In this document: one piece after another, positions 63,493-64,000 of the stretch
Numbering within the stretch: the first letter of the stretch is position 1
Layout of the letters: each line of letters begins with the position of its first letter
Origin: Mesorhizobium sp. B2-4-3
Lineage (GTDB): Bacteria > Pseudomonadota > Alphaproteobacteria > Rhizobiales > Rhizobiaceae
DNA length: 64,000 bases
Direction of reading: 5' to 3'
Assembly (NCBI RefSeq): GCF_006442815.1
Contig: NZ_VFVL01000019.1
Location: 1-64,000, forward strand
Notes under the pieces: model-generated
The model's input: the letters and a program-made list of their open reading frames with translations, nothing else
The model's database searches: none
What the model was told of the DNA's origin: nothing
Translations under genes and position numbers: made by a program

Positions 63493-63876
63493 TCAGCTTG
63501 CAATCTTGTCCAGGGAGGCCTCGATCGCCTGCCAGAGTTCCTCGACCGGCTCGCAGCCGATGGCCAGGCGAACGAAGCCCGGCGGCACGGCGTCGCCGCG
63601 TTTCGAGCGCCGCTCCGCCGATGTGTGCACGCCGCCGAAGGACGTTGCCGCTTCGATAAGCCGACAGCCGTCGATGAACGCCTCTGCCTGTTCTTCGGAG
63701 GCGAGTTCAAAGGAAATCAGGAAGCCGAAGCGCTCCATCTGGGCACGCGCCAGATTGTGCGAGGCATCGCCTTCGAGTCCCGGAAAGCGCAGGCCGCTGA
63801 CGGCGCGATGGTCCTTCAGGCGGCGCGCGATCGTTTCGGCCGACGAGCACATGCGGTCGAAGCGCACGTCCAGCGT
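63493..63876 (-). pseudogene. Truncated C-terminus of a trans-sulfuration PLP enzyme (MetB/MetC-like)
   Basis: The minus-strand frame reads TLDVRFDRMCSSAETIARRL and ends with FVRLAIGCEPVEELWQAIEASLDKIAS, the last 128 residues of the Cys/Met metabolism PLP family (cystathionine gamma-synthase or beta-lyase). At 63877 the sequence switches abruptly to the parE copy and meets a stop codon within seven codons. About two thirds of the usual 390-residue protein, including the PLP lysine region, is missing here. If the join is a tandem duplication, the intact gene should lie just beyond the window. Confidence 0.8.
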
Positions 63877-64000
63877 TCTCGAAGATATCGGCGACTACAT
63901 CGCCAGCCATAGTCCCAATGCCGCGGTTCGTTTCGTGGATGACATAGAGAGGAGGTGGAGCTTGCTCAGCCTGCATCCTTTTTCAGGTGCTCCGCGCGAC
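63877..64000 (+). repeat. Second, partial copy of the parE coding region
   Basis: All 124 bases are identical to 63225-63348, an offset of 652 bases, covering ParE residues 13-53. There is no start codon, and it is cut by the window edge, so the end of the repeat is not seen. Confidence 0.95.

Overview
The window looks like chromosomal DNA of a high-GC alphaproteobacterium of the Rhizobiales, most like Mesorhizobium or a close relative. The reasons are the gene families present (BtaAB betaine-lipid synthesis, RutR-type regulators beside a reductive pyrimidine pathway, an ArsR-methyltransferase fusion before metF, DUF2293, an alpha-type RNase P RNA) and several families of short palindromic intergenic repeats of the kind common in rhizobia. 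The genus is inferred; no 16S rRNA gene is present. Coding density is high, and many genes are joined by 4-base ATGA overlaps.

Layout. 1-5 kb: a lytic-transglycosylase lipoprotein, then an mttB-family methyltransferase paired with a dimethylglycine/sarcosine dehydrogenase-like FAD/folate enzyme, probably a methylated-amine pathway. 5-8 kb: DoxX, a secreted protein, a double VOC protein and a ChaC-like cyclotransferase. 8-25 kb: a pyrimidine catabolism island with preT-preA, two RutR-like TetR regulators, beta-alanine:pyruvate aminotransferase, an N-carbamoyl-beta-alanine amidohydrolase, dihydropyrimidinase and a four-gene ABC importer. An SDR pair with a divergent XRE regulator lies inside it. 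RutR-box-like palindromes lie before preT, at the aminotransferase/TetR promoter and at the hydrolase/TetR promoter, so the island looks like one regulon.

25-34 kb: a CHRD protein, a TPP enzyme coupled to a CaiB CoA-transferase, two alpha/beta hydrolases (the second co-transcribed with a MarR regulator behind two perfect palindromes), a secreted RNase T2 and a GGDEF protein. 34-47 kb: ettA, a relBE-like toxin-antitoxin pair, tam, a FabH-like synthase, a tautomerase/TetR pair, MOSC, SDR, a class IV aminotransferase, trmO, the ArsR-methyltransferase/metF operon and a 28-residue membrane micro-protein gene. 47-64 kb: an EamA exporter, an ornithine-decarboxylase-like enzyme, MltB, GH25, a beta-lactamase-like hydrolase, higBA, btaAB under a PHO box, a 5-oxoprolinase fusion, a TerB-DnaJ protein with an amidase, an SLT transglycosylase, rnpB and parDE.

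The right end holds a structural anomaly. The last 124 bases repeat the middle of parE exactly and cut a trans-sulfuration PLP gene in mid-codon series. This is either a 652-bp tandem duplication or an assembly join. There are no rRNA or tRNA genes, no insertion sequences and no CRISPR array that I can recognise.
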